A DNA stretch of 64,000 nucleotides, taken from Lachnoclostridium sp. UBA5725 (GTDB taxonomy: Bacteria > Bacillota > Clostridia > Lachnospirales > Lachnospiraceae). A program made the translations under genes and the position numbers. A model generated the notes under the pieces. That model worked only from the letters and a program-made list of their open reading frames with translations. It searched no databases and was not told the origin of the DNA. The stretch is from NCBI GenBank assembly GCA_002419585.1, contig DIGJ01000014.1, forward strand, positions 44,760 through 108,759, written 5' to 3'. Below, piece by piece: positions 33,466-42,341 of this stretch (the stretch's first letter is position 1; the number at the start of each line of letters is the position of its first letter).

Positions 33466-34281
33466 TTAATTTCTAAGATTGTTTGCCTGTTGAAGCATCG
33501 TATCAGATGCGGTTATTATTTTTGAATTCATTTCATAAGCTCTTTGTGCAACAATCAGGTTAACCATTTCATCAACCGCCTGTACATTGGAACCCTCTAA
33601 ATATTTTTGCTTGATTACACTTTGCGAGAGAGCAGTATCACCGGATTCCCATCTAGGCGAACCAGACGCAGCACTTTCTTTTAGTGTAGTACCACTGCCT
33701 TTTGACAGTCCTGATGGATTATTGAATTGTACTAACCCAATCTTAATGCCCAAGGATTGTGAATTGCCATCCGCATCTGGATAACTAAGATTTCCCGATT
33801 CATCGACTGTTATCTGCGAAGGACTATAGGTAGCGTCCGTTGTAATTGGTGCACCGTTCGAATCAAGTACAGGATTACCATCGGAATCACATAATGTATT
33901 ACCACCGACTCCGATTGACATTTTAAAAGCTCCACTACGTGTATATCCAATAGAACCATCTGATTTTTGTACCGCAAAGAAGCCGTCTCCTTGAATCGCA
34001 AAATCCCACTGATTTCCAGTCTCGGTAAACGCTCCTTGTGTAAACTGGGATGTAATTGCGGAATTCCTGGTTCCAAGCCCAACTTGGATTCCAATTGGCT
34101 TTTCTTCTCCAGTACTATCGGTTGACTTGTCTTGAATGGTTTGATACAACAAGGATTTAAACTCTGCTCTTTCTGTCTTATATCCCGTTGTATTGATATT
34201 GGCTAAGTTATTTGCAATCGTATCTACATTTGTTTGTTGGGATATCATTCCTGACGCTCCCGTCCATAATGAACGCATCAT
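33466..34281 (-). CDS. flgG: flagellar distal rod protein, FlgG type
   Basis: This 271-residue axial protein opens MMRSLWTGASGMISQQTNVDTIANNLANINTTGYK, the conserved rod/hook N-terminus. It closes with the C-terminal coiled segment VNLIVAQRAYEMNSKIITASDTMLQQANNLR. Gln/Asn-rich central loops (GFFAVQKSDGSIGYTRSGAFKM) fit FlgG. AGGTG lies upstream. In Bacillus the cognate pair flhO-flhP follows mbl; the same order is kept here. Assigning FlgG versus FlgF rests on order and similarity and could be swapped. Confidence 0.88.
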   Translation of the reverse strand: MMRSLWTGASGMISQQTNVDTIANNLANINTTGYKTERAEFKSLLYQTIQDKSTDSTGEEKPIGIQVGLGTRNSAITSQFTQGAFTETGNQWDFAIQGDGFFAVQKSDGSIGYTRSGAFKMSIGVGGNTLCDSDGNPVLDSNGAPITTDATYSPSQITVDESGNLSYPDADGNSQSLGIKIGLVQFNNPSGLSKGSGTTLKESAASGSPRWESGDTALSQSVIKQKYLEGSNVQAVDEMVNLIVAQRAYEMNSKIITASDTMLQQANNLRN

Positions 34282-34317
34282 AAGCTGGCACCTCTTTCTT
34301 TTATCCGAAACGTATTA

Positions 34318-35094
34318 TTATCCGACTCTACCTACTGAGTTTACGGCTTTATCTATCATCGTATCAACCGTTGATATTACTTTTTGATTTGCTTCATAAG
34401 CTCTTGTAATTGAAATCATTTCTACCATTTCGGATACGGAATTCACATTTGACTGCTCCGTATATCCTTGCATGATATTTCCCTTTGATTCTTTCAAGGC
34501 ACCACCATCTAATAGCTTGTACGATACATCGCCTACCTTTTCCAGATAATCATAATTTTCAAAATCGGTTAACTTTACTTGATCCAATAATGTTCCATCG
34601 GCATAAACATTTCCATCTGATGCGATTACTACATCAGCTGCTTCGGTAGGAATTTGTATATCTCCACTCTCACCTTGCAGATGATTACCTTCTGTATCTA
34701 TAATATAACCATCACTCGTTATTTTAAAGCTTCCATTTCTGGTATAACGTGTACTATCATTTCCATTGGCATCGGTTACACGCAGTTCAAAGAAACCAGT
34801 TCCCTCTACTGCCAAATCATACGTATTTCCTGTCTGCCTTAGAGATCCCTGTCCATAATCGGTGTAAACTTCTCCCAGCTTAACACCAAGACTCATCTGC
34901 CCAATCTCTTGTGTCTGATATCCAACGGAACCGTCACGGATCTTTAGGGTCAACATTTCATCAAATGCCTGATTGGTTACACTTTCCTCTTTGTATCCAA
35001 CCGTAGATGCGTTTGCAACATTATTTGCAATAATGTCCAATCGTTTCTGCTCATTTGCCATCCCTGTATAAGCAGTATATAAGCCTCTTACCAT
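34318..35094 (-). CDS. flgF: flagellar proximal rod protein, FlgF/FlhO type
   Basis: This 258-residue axial protein starts MVRGLYTAYTGMANEQKRLDIIANNVANASTVGYK and ends MVEMISITRAYEANQKVISTVDTMIDKAVNSVG, the paired helices that stack in the rod. It is exported through the flagellar type III apparatus and has no signal peptide. AGGAGG-like sequence lies 6 nt before the ATG. It lies 45 nt downstream of mbl and directly upstream of flgG, matching mbl-flhO-flhP of Bacillus subtilis. Confidence 0.88.
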   Translation of the reverse strand: MVRGLYTAYTGMANEQKRLDIIANNVANASTVGYKEESVTNQAFDEMLTLKIRDGSVGYQTQEIGQMSLGVKLGEVYTDYGQGSLRQTGNTYDLAVEGTGFFELRVTDANGNDSTRYTRNGSFKITSDGYIIDTEGNHLQGESGDIQIPTEAADVVIASDGNVYADGTLLDQVKLTDFENYDYLEKVGDVSYKLLDGGALKESKGNIMQGYTEQSNVNSVSEMVEMISITRAYEANQKVISTVDTMIDKAVNSVGRVG

Positions 35095-35139
35095 ATATAT
35101 CCTCCTGCAAGTTACCTTTATCGTACAACCTTACTTAGA

Positions 35140-36129
35140 TCAATCTTTTTTCCCACTTAAAAACTCAACAAATTTACCAGTACCAATTGCTACGCAAAGC
35201 ATTGGATCTGCTGCGGTCATCGTTGTAATACCAGTTTTGCTTTCAATTAATTCTTCTAAACCACGAAGTAAACTTCCACCACCAGTTAAAACGATTCCAC
35301 GATCTGCAATATCCGCAGCTAACTCTGGTGGAGTTCTTTCTAATACACTGTGTACCGCTTCCACAATCTGAGAGGTGGTTTCTTTTAAGGCTTCTTCTGT
35401 TTCTTCTGAGGTTACTTCAATCGTCTTTGGAAGACCAGTGACTAAATTTCTGCCTCTTACATCCATACTTTCACTTTCTGGACGACGGAAAGCACTACCT
35501 ATTTTAATCTTAATATCTTCTGCGGTACGTTCACCAATTAATAAATTGTGTTTTTTACGCATATAGCGAACGATTGCTTCATCAAAATCGTCACCAGCAA
35601 TTTTAATGGATGTACTAACTACAGTTCCTCCCAAAGAGATAACCGCAATATCAGAGGTTCCTCCCCCGATGTCAACGATCATGTTTCCACATGGTCTGGA
35701 AATATCGATTCCTGCTCCAATTGCAGCTGCAATTGGTTCTTCAATAATAGCAACCTCTCTAGCGCCTGCCTGATATGTTGCATCTTCTACTGCCTTTTTC
35801 TCAACTTCCGTTACTCCACTTGGTACGCAAACACTGATTCTTGGCTTGCGAAGTCTTTGTTTACCAACGGCTTTTTGAATAAAATGCTTTAGCATTTTTT
35901 CAGTCACGGTATAATCTGAAATAACACCCTGTCGTAGCGGACGAACTGCCACAATATTACCAGGTGTTCTTCCAAGCATAAGTCTTGCTTCTTCACCGAT
36001 TGCTTTAATCTTATTTGTATCTCTATCAAAAGCTACTACGGATGGTTCTTTTAAAACAACACCCTTTCCCTTTATATAAACAAGTACACTTGCAGTTCCC
36101 AAGTCGATTCCGATATCACTACCTATCAT
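35140..36129 (-). CDS. mbl: actin-like cell shape protein, Mbl/MreB
   Basis: This 329-residue bacterial actin forms membrane-associated filaments that guide lateral wall synthesis. Phosphate loops are visible: GIDLGTASVLVYIKGKGVVL at the start and MIVDIGGGTSDIAVISLGG near residue 155. GIVLTGGGSLLRGLEELI near residue 285 is the adenosine motif. I call it Mbl rather than MreB because it stands upstream of flgF-flgG and away from mreCD, as in Bacillus. No spoIIID was seen upstream; an EF-hand-like gene is there instead. Confidence 0.9.
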   Translation of the reverse strand: MIGSDIGIDLGTASVLVYIKGKGVVLKEPSVVAFDRDTNKIKAIGEEARLMLGRTPGNIVAVRPLRQGVISDYTVTEKMLKHFIQKAVGKQRLRKPRISVCVPSGVTEVEKKAVEDATYQAGAREVAIIEEPIAAAIGAGIDISRPCGNMIVDIGGGTSDIAVISLGGTVVSTSIKIAGDDFDEAIVRYMRKKHNLLIGERTAEDIKIKIGSAFRRPESESMDVRGRNLVTGLPKTIEVTSEETEEALKETTSQIVEAVHSVLERTPPELAADIADRGIVLTGGGSLLRGLEELIESKTGITTMTAADPMLCVAIGTGKFVEFLSGKKD

Positions 36130-36308
36130 TTATGTTTCTCCTTCCTTTCAAACGCCCTCTATGCGTTATTAACTCCCGTGTTTTATCTATTTATCTAATT
36201 TTTTCCAATCATCGGTTAAATAAACATACTCAGCTATATTATAAACACATTTTTGGTATTTTTCAAAGGAAATTTTAATTTTCTACAGAATCGACAAGGG
36301 ATTTCTTT

Positions 36309-37436
36309 TTATGCACTCACTGACATATCAACATGCTGAATGATTCCTGCCTCACCCGTTTCTTTTAAATAAACACCGGTGCTTCGAATTTGAGCATTAT
36401 TTTTGTTATCGGTACAAGAATTGAGTGCGTACTGTGTATCAATATTTCCCAGGTAAATAGCACCAACTCCAGCAATACCAAGTCCGACTAATTTGTCATA
36501 ACCGGCTGCATCCTTTGTCCAGATACGAAGTTGATTGAAGATCGGATCATTTTCATCAATCCAACCGTTCTTATCCATATCAAAGACTGCCAGTTCACCA
36601 AAACCATCACCGGTCTTTGTTCCAAAAAGCTCACTGCCGTCATTAATCATGCCGTCTCCATTTTTATCAAGTGATAAATATCCACTCATTTCGGAAAGCA
36701 TTGATATATTATCTTTCTTTCCATCACAATCCAAATCAAACAAGAATTTTTGTTCCCGCACACTTGCTGTATCGCTTCCCATATTAATGACGAGAGGATC
36801 AACACAAGCTGCTTGTCCATAATTGATTTGAACATTGGAGTACTGTTTGAAATTTCTTGACATATAAACCGATACATCAAAATTAATTTCTCTTCCATCT
36901 TCTGTCTTCACTTTACCAGATGAATAAAAATTTGTGCTTTCCTGTTCCTCAAAGTAGTGGCTTTCCTGATAGGAAAAGCCCCAGTTTTCCGAAGGGGTAA
37001 TTTGTTGTGTCTGTGACGTCAATCCCAAGGAGTGAAGCGTAGCTTCTCTTCGATCATCTAATAATTGGCGAAACTGCGCTACCCAATCTGTCTTCCTACT
37101 ACGCTCTCCAAATAACAATTCCAAAAGATTGCGGAATGTATGAAATTCGATTGGATCTTTTGCCTCAAAGGTATCTGCTGCTTTTTTAGATGCATTTGTT
37201 TTGTTTTCTATCGTCTTTTGCTCCCGTTCCAGATTTGATAATAGCTCCTGCGTAGAAAAACTCAGAAAACTTTTTTCCTTATTGCTAGTTACTGTTTGTT
37301 GCACGCTATCCTTAGCTGTTGGCATTGTAGAATAAGCCGTACCATTGCCCCAGCTAGAATACGAAAGCAAATCAGCACTTTTTGCCATGTACGATCTTTG
37401 CGATGTCATAGCAATATTACTTGATTCAATTTTCAT
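36309..37436 (-). CDS. calcium-binding EF-hand-like protein of unknown role
   Basis: I do not recognise a named family for this 375-residue protein. The C-terminal half contains a run of EF-hand/dockerin-like loops rich in Asp and Gly: DLDCDGKKDNIS, LDKNGDGMINDGSELFG and DMDKNGWIDENDPIFNQL. These predict calcium binding. The N-terminal half is Ser/Gln rich with a coiled-coil-like stretch (EQKTIENKTNASKKAADTFEAKD). No signal peptide or membrane segment is visible. ATG 37436 was chosen over 37463 because GGAGG lies 9 nt upstream. Similar Asp-rich proteins occur in clostridia, sometimes linked to flagella or the surface; that link is not shown here. Confidence 0.6.
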   Translation of the reverse strand: MKIESSNIAMTSQRSYMAKSADLLSYSSWGNGTAYSTMPTAKDSVQQTVTSNKEKSFLSFSTQELLSNLEREQKTIENKTNASKKAADTFEAKDPIEFHTFRNLLELLFGERSRKTDWVAQFRQLLDDRREATLHSLGLTSQTQQITPSENWGFSYQESHYFEEQESTNFYSSGKVKTEDGREINFDVSVYMSRNFKQYSNVQINYGQAACVDPLVINMGSDTASVREQKFLFDLDCDGKKDNISMLSEMSGYLSLDKNGDGMINDGSELFGTKTGDGFGELAVFDMDKNGWIDENDPIFNQLRIWTKDAAGYDKLVGLGIAGVGAIYLGNIDTQYALNSCTDNKNNAQIRSTGVYLKETGEAGIIQHVDMSVSA

Positions 37437-37585
37437 ATCTACATACCTCCATGTTTTTTTCATGTCTCACAGCATGGTACTCCCACACCATATGCATGCA
37501 TAATTTATATCGACAAATTCTTCTATTACACTTATACTAGCAGTAAGAAAAACACAAAACGAATACACAATAGAAAGGCTATAAC

Positions 37586-38050
37586 ATGTTAAAAACCCCA
37601 GAAAATCATCAGGTCGCTAAAATAAGTCAGATGTTGTCTCTAAAACTGATTCACTTGCTAACCATATCTTTGTTACTACTACTTTTTTTATTTGAAACCT
37701 ATTTCTACAAAAACACGCAGGTCATGTATGCCTTATTTCTTATCATTGCTGTGCCAATACTTCTATCCAATCAATTAAAAAAGATGGAACCCGAAGAATA
37801 CGTTCTACCTAATTTGACTAAAAAATATAGCTATTCAAATCATAAGTTACGAATGTATATATATAGTTTTTTAGTAGATAGCTTCGGTTTATTCTTGCTA
37901 CAGATTGGAAACTTTATTTATCCGTATGAGATTTTTGGGGTCCAGTATGCTCCGCTTTTTTTGCTAATTCTTCGAATGATGATACGTTTCCCATTATCTC
38001 TTGTAATACGCACTGTTTTACATCGCAAATTGATGAATAATTTAATATAA
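37586..38050 (+). CDS. hypothetical integral membrane protein
   Basis: I do not recognise this 154-residue protein. It has about four hydrophobic segments, near residues 22-42, 47-63, 88-110 and 118-135. Short loops and charged termini (KKMEPEEYVLPNLTKKYSY) are present. It lies upstream of the cotJ operon with a 70-nt gap, but a separate sporulation-type promoter appears between them. It is divergent from the EF-hand-like gene. No catalytic motif was seen. Confidence 0.55.
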   Translation: MLKTPENHQVAKISQMLSLKLIHLLTISLLLLLFLFETYFYKNTQVMYALFLIIAVPILLSNQLKKMEPEEYVLPNLTKKYSYSNHKLRMYIYSFLVDSFGLFLLQIGNFIYPYEIFGVQYAPLFLLILRMMIRFPLSLVIRTVLHRKLMNNLI

Positions 38051-38057
38051 TCTAAGC

Positions 38058-38084
38058 ACAAAAAGCCACTCTGCGCATAAATTA
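38058..38084 (+). promoter_or_regulatory. possible mother-cell promoter of cotJ operon
   Basis: CATAAATTA (38076-38084) matches CATA-N3-TA, the -10 shared by sigma-E and sigma-K promoters. AC at 38058-38059, 16 nt upstream, fits the minimal sigma-K -35. cotJ operons are known mother-cell transcripts. The match is short, so confidence is limited. Confidence 0.4.
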
Positions 38085-38131
38085 TACTAAACAAGAAAAA
38101 TGGAGAATTATAGAAGGGAGTGTATTTATCT

Positions 38132-38497
38132 ATGGATTATATGAAACCTTTTGGCTGTAATTGTCAAAATAGAGTTTCCCCTAATGCATGTCCTCGTCAA
38201 AATGAAGAAGTTTGCGAACATCACCATCAGCACCACAATGATTGCCACGATAACCACCATGTTCGTAATGACCGTCATTTTGAGGATTGCAATAAATATG
38301 AAAAAACTGACGCACTTTCCGATATGCCGCTAGCAATGGCTTATGTACCATGGCAAACCTGGAGAAATGTATATGACGCATCGAATGGATTAAGGAAAGG
38401 AACTATTTTTGGAGAGTTAATTTTACCATTCCTTTTTGCCAGCCCTGTTTGCAGAGAGAATACCTGCAATACCGGAAGGAGATGTGATTTAAGATGA
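38132..38497 (+). CDS. cotJA: spore coat associated protein CotJA, His/Cys-rich
   Basis: This spore coat component is made in the mother cell. The 121-residue chain ends in the conserved CotJA core LAMAYVPWQTWRNVYDASNGLRKGTIFGELILPFLF. An unusual N-terminal extension is rich in His and Cys (CNCQ, EHHHQHHNDCHDNHH) and looks able to bind metal, which fits a partner of the manganese-catalase-like CotJC. AAGGGAG lies 11 nt before the chosen ATG at 38132; an in-frame GTG at 38120 abuts it. The stop overlaps the cotJB start by 4 nt. Confidence 0.9.
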   Translation: MDYMKPFGCNCQNRVSPNACPRQNEEVCEHHHQHHNDCHDNHHVRNDRHFEDCNKYEKTDALSDMPLAMAYVPWQTWRNVYDASNGLRKGTIFGELILPFLFASPVCRENTCNTGRRCDLR

Positions 38498-38766
38498 TGA
38501 AAGATGATCGCGAAAAATTATTAATGTTTATAACAGAAGTAAGTTTTGCTATCGATGATTGTGTTCTTTATCTGGATACACATCCAGAAGACAAACAAGC
38601 GTTAGAATATTACGATACCTATAAAAAATTAAGAAAACAGTCTGTTGCAGAATATTCCAAACTCTACGGTCCTTTAACTGATGAAGATGTTAATAGTTGC
38701 AATTATTGGGCATGGGTAAGAGATCCGTGGCCATGGGAAGTAGCAGGAAGGAGCGTGTGTAGATAA
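38494..38766 (+). CDS. cotJB: spore coat protein CotJB
   Basis: This 90-residue coat protein of the cotJABC operon shows the family features: a helical start EKLLMFITEVSFAIDDCVLYLDTHPEDKQALEYYD and the C-terminal tract NYWAWVRDPWPWE. Its start overlaps cotJA by 4 nt and its TAA stop shares one base with the ATG of cotJC, so the three are translationally coupled. That coupling places the cotJC 5' fragment in its ancestral position. Confidence 0.92.
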   Translation: MMKDDREKLLMFITEVSFAIDDCVLYLDTHPEDKQALEYYDTYKKLRKQSVAEYSKLYGPLTDEDVNSCNYWAWVRDPWPWEVAGRSVCR

Positions 38767-38990
38767 TGTGGAACTATGAAAAACGCTTACAGTATCCAGT
38801 TAATATCACGAAGTGCAATCCACAAATGGCACAGATTATTATTACTCAATACGGTGGACCGTATTACATTAACCTATCAATATCTTCTTCTGGTACATAT
38901 CCAATTGCTTGTAACGCGGTATCGTTTAGTCTCACTCCGATCTTTTCTTTCTCCTTCTGGTTCAATGCATCCATATTGATTGTCTCATGA
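38766..38990 (+). pseudogene. cotJC: cotJC segment 1 (5' exon-like part), interrupted by element 1
   Basis: This is the first 32 codons of the spore coat manganese-catalase-like protein: MWNYEKRLQYPVNITKC, then NPQMAQIIITQYGGP. CotJC-like sequence stops at 38860, inside the 14-bp repeat. Beyond it the frame runs into element DNA and ends at 38990 with unrelated residues. The next CotJC residues (DGELNASLRYL...) resume at 45672 after an identical CAATACGGTGGACC. Joined across the repeat, the frame is kept. I mark it pseudogene only because the schema needs a class; it is better seen as one part of a rearranging gene. Confidence 0.93.
38847..38860 (+). repeat. left att core of element 1
   Basis: CAATACGGTGGACC is identical to 45658-45671. 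At this junction it sits in a perfect 18-bp palindrome, AATACGGT-GG-ACCGTATT (38848-38865), whose right half belongs to the element. Confidence 0.88.
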
Positions 38991-39049
38991 TCCCCAAACC
39001 GTATGTAAAATTCAAAGTTAGCTTCTTGTTTTTCTTTTCTTTTTGACAC
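38864..39049 (-). CDS. small protein at left edge of element 1, unknown
   Basis: I do not recognise this 61-residue protein. It starts at GTG 39049 with GGGAGGTGG upstream and is basic at the N-terminus (MSKRKEKQ), then acidic (FGDHETINMDALNQKEKEKIGVRLND). It ends LQAIGYVPEEDIDRLM. Its stop codon lies 3 nt beyond the left att core, overlapping the attachment-site arm. Small proteins beside serine recombinase att sites are candidates for recombination directionality factors, but nothing in the sequence proves this. Confidence 0.6.
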   Translation of the reverse strand: MSKRKEKQEANFEFYIRFGDHETINMDALNQKEKEKIGVRLNDTALQAIGYVPEEDIDRLM

Positions 39050-39213
39050 TTAACCACCTCCCTTATATCTTATGAATTTAAGCTTCTACTTAATATTATA
39101 AATAGCCAATTTCTTCATTTTTTTGATTTTATATATGTAATTAATAGGCACACCTTCTCAAGATTCTATCATATTCTTATTATCAGATATGCAAATACAA
39201 GCAACAAAATGTA

Positions 39214-39280
39214 AAAATATAGTGGAAACCTCAAAACTAACTTGAATACGTTGTTTTATGAGGGTTCCACTATATTTTTT
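39214..39280. terminator. terminator after the CheX gene
   Basis: AATATAGTGGAAACCTCAAAAC pairs with GTTTTATGAGGGTTCCACTATATT. T-rich flanks lie on both sides, downstream of 39307 on the minus strand. Confidence 0.75.
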
Positions 39281-39306
39281 TGTATTTTTCTGAACGTTAA
39301 AAATAC

Positions 39307-39768
39307 TTAGGTTTCAAATGCTATATCAACTTCAATTGGCATTTCATCTACTATGAGTTCGACGGATAACACTTGATTTGAACTCATTTCTACCGATATA
39401 TTTTCTCCATAAAGCAGTGTAGGAGTTGATATATCAATTACAATTCCCATTCTAGAAAAACTAGTTGCTGCATTCGCTGTTAACATATTCGTTAATTCCG
39501 ACAATGCACTCCTTGACAAATCATCAAAGTCACTTACTGGCATACCCATCATCATGGTTGATGCAACTTTCTTTGCATCTTCTATCCCGATACAGTAAAC
39601 AATATTGCCTCTCAATTCTCCGACAATTCCTACTATAATAATTAATCCTGAGGCAATCAGATCTCTACTTTTTACGCCTAATTTTCCCTTTTTTACATCA
39701 TGAAAACCCAATTGTGGCATTACCGTTACAAAGGATTCTACGAAGGGATTCACATGTTTTACATCCAC
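39307..39768 (-). CDS. cheX: CheX-type chemotaxis phosphatase
   Basis: This 153-residue protein has the CheX signature: a helix LSRSALSELTNMLTANAATSFSRM with the Glu and Asn that coordinate attack on CheY-phosphate. It is flanked by strands such as GLIIIVGIVGELRGNIVYCIGIEDAKKVASTMMMGMPV. It probably removes phosphate from a CheY-like protein. It overlaps the upstream receiver-CheX fusion gene by 10 nt, so the two form an operon within element 1. No kinase is near it. Confidence 0.87.
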   Translation of the reverse strand: MDVKHVNPFVESFVTVMPQLGFHDVKKGKLGVKSRDLIASGLIIIVGIVGELRGNIVYCIGIEDAKKVASTMMMGMPVSDFDDLSRSALSELTNMLTANAATSFSRMGIVIDISTPTLLYGENISVEMSSNQVLSVELIVDEMPIEVDIAFET

Positions 39769-40622
39769 TTTTCTTCACCCCTTTGAAAACCTACATTGAG
39801 TAACAGTTCGCCATAATTTGTTTCCGCTATGGCTGTACTTGTATTAAAATTAGGAGCTGAAATTACAACACTATCGCCATGTAATACCGATGGGGGAGCT
39901 ACACGAAGCCCTAATGCTTTGTTCTTTCTATTTAATATGGAGCATGCATTTCCAGATATTATGTTTGTTAATTCTGCAAGGGCAGCTATTGTTTCGTCGT
40001 TATTAGCCGGTTCCCTTCTAAGTATTGCAGTTACCAAATTCGTTGCTGTTTCTTTTGATAAATCGATAAACATCCTACCTGAAAACTTTCCGATTATCGC
40101 AATGATAATAGACATACCTTCTGATTTGTGTTCCTTATTGCATGAATATTCTTCCTTAAAGGTAAGGAGTGTTTTTGTCATTTTGTTTAAACCATCCATG
40201 AAAGCTTCTTTAAATACGGTAAAATATTCATCCTCCAGAAATTGATACAACTCTTCTGTCGCCATAACCCTGTTAATTGCAGTTATAAGTTCCTCCGCAT
40301 CAACTGGTTTTTGTACATAGGCGGATACTTTATTATTCTTTGCCTGCTTTACGATTTCATCATCCATCATAGAACTTACAACAATTACTTTAATATTTGC
40401 GTCAATTTCGTGAATGGCACGAGTACATTCGAGCCCGTCCGTACCTGGTAGCGTCATATCCATTGTTACTAATGTAGGCTTCGTCTCTTTTACGACCGCT
40501 TTCACCTCTTCTAACGAACCAGCCTCTCCGACAACTTCTATCCCATTTTCTTCGAGAATATTTCGTATAAATGCGATTGAAAAAGAGGAATCATCTACAA
40601 TAACTACTTTAATTCCTGCCAT
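39759..40622 (-). CDS. response regulator with C-terminal CheX-like domain
   Basis: This 287-residue fusion starts with a receiver at residues 1-122 (VVIVDDSSFS acidic pair, TLVTMDMTLPGTDG phospho-Asp, VVSSMMDD switch, YVQKPVDAEEL Lys). It ends with a CheX-like domain at about residues 135-280 (ETIAALAELTNIISGNACSILNRKNKALGL). Joining an acceptor and a phosphatase-like domain suggests self-limiting signalling or binding to flagellar switch proteins. It lies upstream of, and overlaps, the stand-alone cheX. Being inside element 1, it would be lost from the genome copy when that element is excised. Confidence 0.85.
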   Translation of the reverse strand: MAGIKVVIVDDSSFSIAFIRNILEENGIEVVGEAGSLEEVKAVVKETKPTLVTMDMTLPGTDGLECTRAIHEIDANIKVIVVSSMMDDEIVKQAKNNKVSAYVQKPVDAEELITAINRVMATEELYQFLEDEYFTVFKEAFMDGLNKMTKTLLTFKEEYSCNKEHKSEGMSIIIAIIGKFSGRMFIDLSKETATNLVTAILRREPANNDETIAALAELTNIISGNACSILNRKNKALGLRVAPPSVLHGDSVVISAPNFNTSTAIAETNYGELLLNVGFQRGEEKWM

Positions 40623-40686
40623 AGAACACCAACCTTTCTTTCGTATTATATTATTAAAATATCATACACGCGGGAAAAAGTCACTA

Positions 40687-42276
40687 TTATCTTGCAGAAT
40701 CATAAATACTTGCTGCTCTATTGTTGGAATAATTGAAATCTTTGATTCCAGTATTATTTTTTACATATGAAATTCGATCATAATACATCGTGACATAGTC
40801 TTCAAAAGTTTCGTTATAATCTTCTTCCAATAGTTCGCCGTCGTAATCCATTGCACGATTTTCATGCTTTTCTATATCCCACCGATTGGAATCCTTCAAC
40901 ATGGTTAATACAACCGGGGCCGCATCCAATGATAAATTCTGTGTTAAATATCTCATATCATCTAGATTAAGTTTCTCGTTTTGCGCTACAAGATAAGATG
41001 CAATACAATAATCCGGTCGAGTAAATGTAAATGTAATATAACATACCGAAACCACCACAACACAATAGCGAAATAGAAGGAAGTTTTTATTATATACATA
41101 AATTAATACTCCTGCCAATACAAAAGCATCAATAAATAGAGTCAGCAATACAAATAATCTTAAGAATGTAAGATGGTACGCAGTGATATAAAGATACATC
41201 CGATAAGTAGCTGAAATAATCATAATGTAGGTACAAACTGTCATGCAGGATAAAAGCAACCGTAGAAATTTATTATCCTGAAATGCCGTTGTACAAAGAA
41301 GCATTATAACGATATTAATTACTGTTACTGCAAGCAATTCAAAGAATCCTCTTCTTGCATATTCTGCGAAAGTAAATCCGTTTGGTAGAGCAAAAAGACC
41401 GTTCGCAAATAGATACACTAGTTGGATACCACAAAACAACATATATACCGCGCATAACAATGTCATAAACGTGATTGCAATCGTAGCATCTGCTTTTTCA
41501 ATCGGCTTTCTTTCCTTTTCGTCTTCTTTATAAAGAGCACTACATAATATGCAATAGCAAGCTATGAAGCCAAACAAAGTCATAAATATCACACCAAATA
41601 AATTACTAGAAAAAATTCCACTAAAAATATTACTTGTCAGCCTACCAAAGAGTAAATCTGCATGTGAAAGTAACGCCGTTGTCAACAGTAACATCGGAAT
41701 TGAAACCAAAACTCCAACAATTATATTTTTTGAACGATTGTTTTTTAAGATCTTACTTTTTTTAAAGAACTTATAACTGTCTATAATAGGCATACCTATT
41801 GAAGCTATGCTGGAAAACAACAAGAAAAACATCTGTTTGATATTTTTTATAAAGCTCCATTGATGATCTTCATTCATCTGATGAAGAAGCGATAAATCAA
41901 GTAGGAATAGCATTCCAATAATATTCAAAAACTGTAAAATATTATTTGACGTATATGACGTAGAGACTCCTAATAAAACTACTCCAGCAAAATAAAACTT
42001 CGTACCTGTTTTTACCGGCAGCATTAAATTCTTCATAACTGCTAAAATCAAGAAAATCATGATTAAACTGAATATCAAAACATTAATACCAATCCACGTT
42101 TTATAAAATAATAAAGTAAAACAACTACCAAAAATAAAACTAATTCCACCAAAAATTTCAAATTTTTGACGCACTTTATTAAGCAGTAATTGCTCTTGTC
42201 TATTTTCGACAGTAGCTTCGACTGCGGGCTCCTTATCCTCCTGTACTTTAGGAAGGATCGTATTTAATTGTTCCAT
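40687..42276 (-). CDS. DUF4173/DUF4153-like polytopic membrane protein
   Basis: This 529-residue integral membrane protein has about 12 hydrophobic segments, a short soluble N-terminus (EDKEPAVEATVENRQEQ) and a soluble C-terminal tail (NRWDIEKHENRAMDYDGELLEEDYNETFEDYVTMYYDRISY). The length and the ending resemble DUF4173-type proteins that often accompany DUF2975 and small XRE genes, which is the case here. No catalytic motif was seen. The function is unknown. Confidence 0.72.
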   Translation of the reverse strand: MEQLNTILPKVQEDKEPAVEATVENRQEQLLLNKVRQKFEIFGGISFIFGSCFTLLFYKTWIGINVLIFSLIMIFLILAVMKNLMLPVKTGTKFYFAGVVLLGVSTSYTSNNILQFLNIIGMLFLLDLSLLHQMNEDHQWSFIKNIKQMFFLLFSSIASIGMPIIDSYKFFKKSKILKNNRSKNIIVGVLVSIPMLLLTTALLSHADLLFGRLTSNIFSGIFSSNLFGVIFMTLFGFIACYCILCSALYKEDEKERKPIEKADATIAITFMTLLCAVYMLFCGIQLVYLFANGLFALPNGFTFAEYARRGFFELLAVTVINIVIMLLCTTAFQDNKFLRLLLSCMTVCTYIMIISATYRMYLYITAYHLTFLRLFVLLTLFIDAFVLAGVLIYVYNKNFLLFRYCVVVVSVCYITFTFTRPDYCIASYLVAQNEKLNLDDMRYLTQNLSLDAAPVVLTMLKDSNRWDIEKHENRAMDYDGELLEEDYNETFEDYVTMYYDRISYVKNNTGIKDFNYSNNRAASIYDSAR

Positions 42277-42341
42277 GAGAATAAACCTCCTTAAATTTAT
42301 ACTTCTTTTATTTTATTAATCGCACTGCATTTCTTTCGTTT

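Noticed and set aside
38766..38990. A separate small 74-residue gene after cotJB
   Set aside because: The first 32 residues are the CotJC N-terminus and the rest is antisense to the 61-residue gene of element 1; it is the interrupted cotJC.
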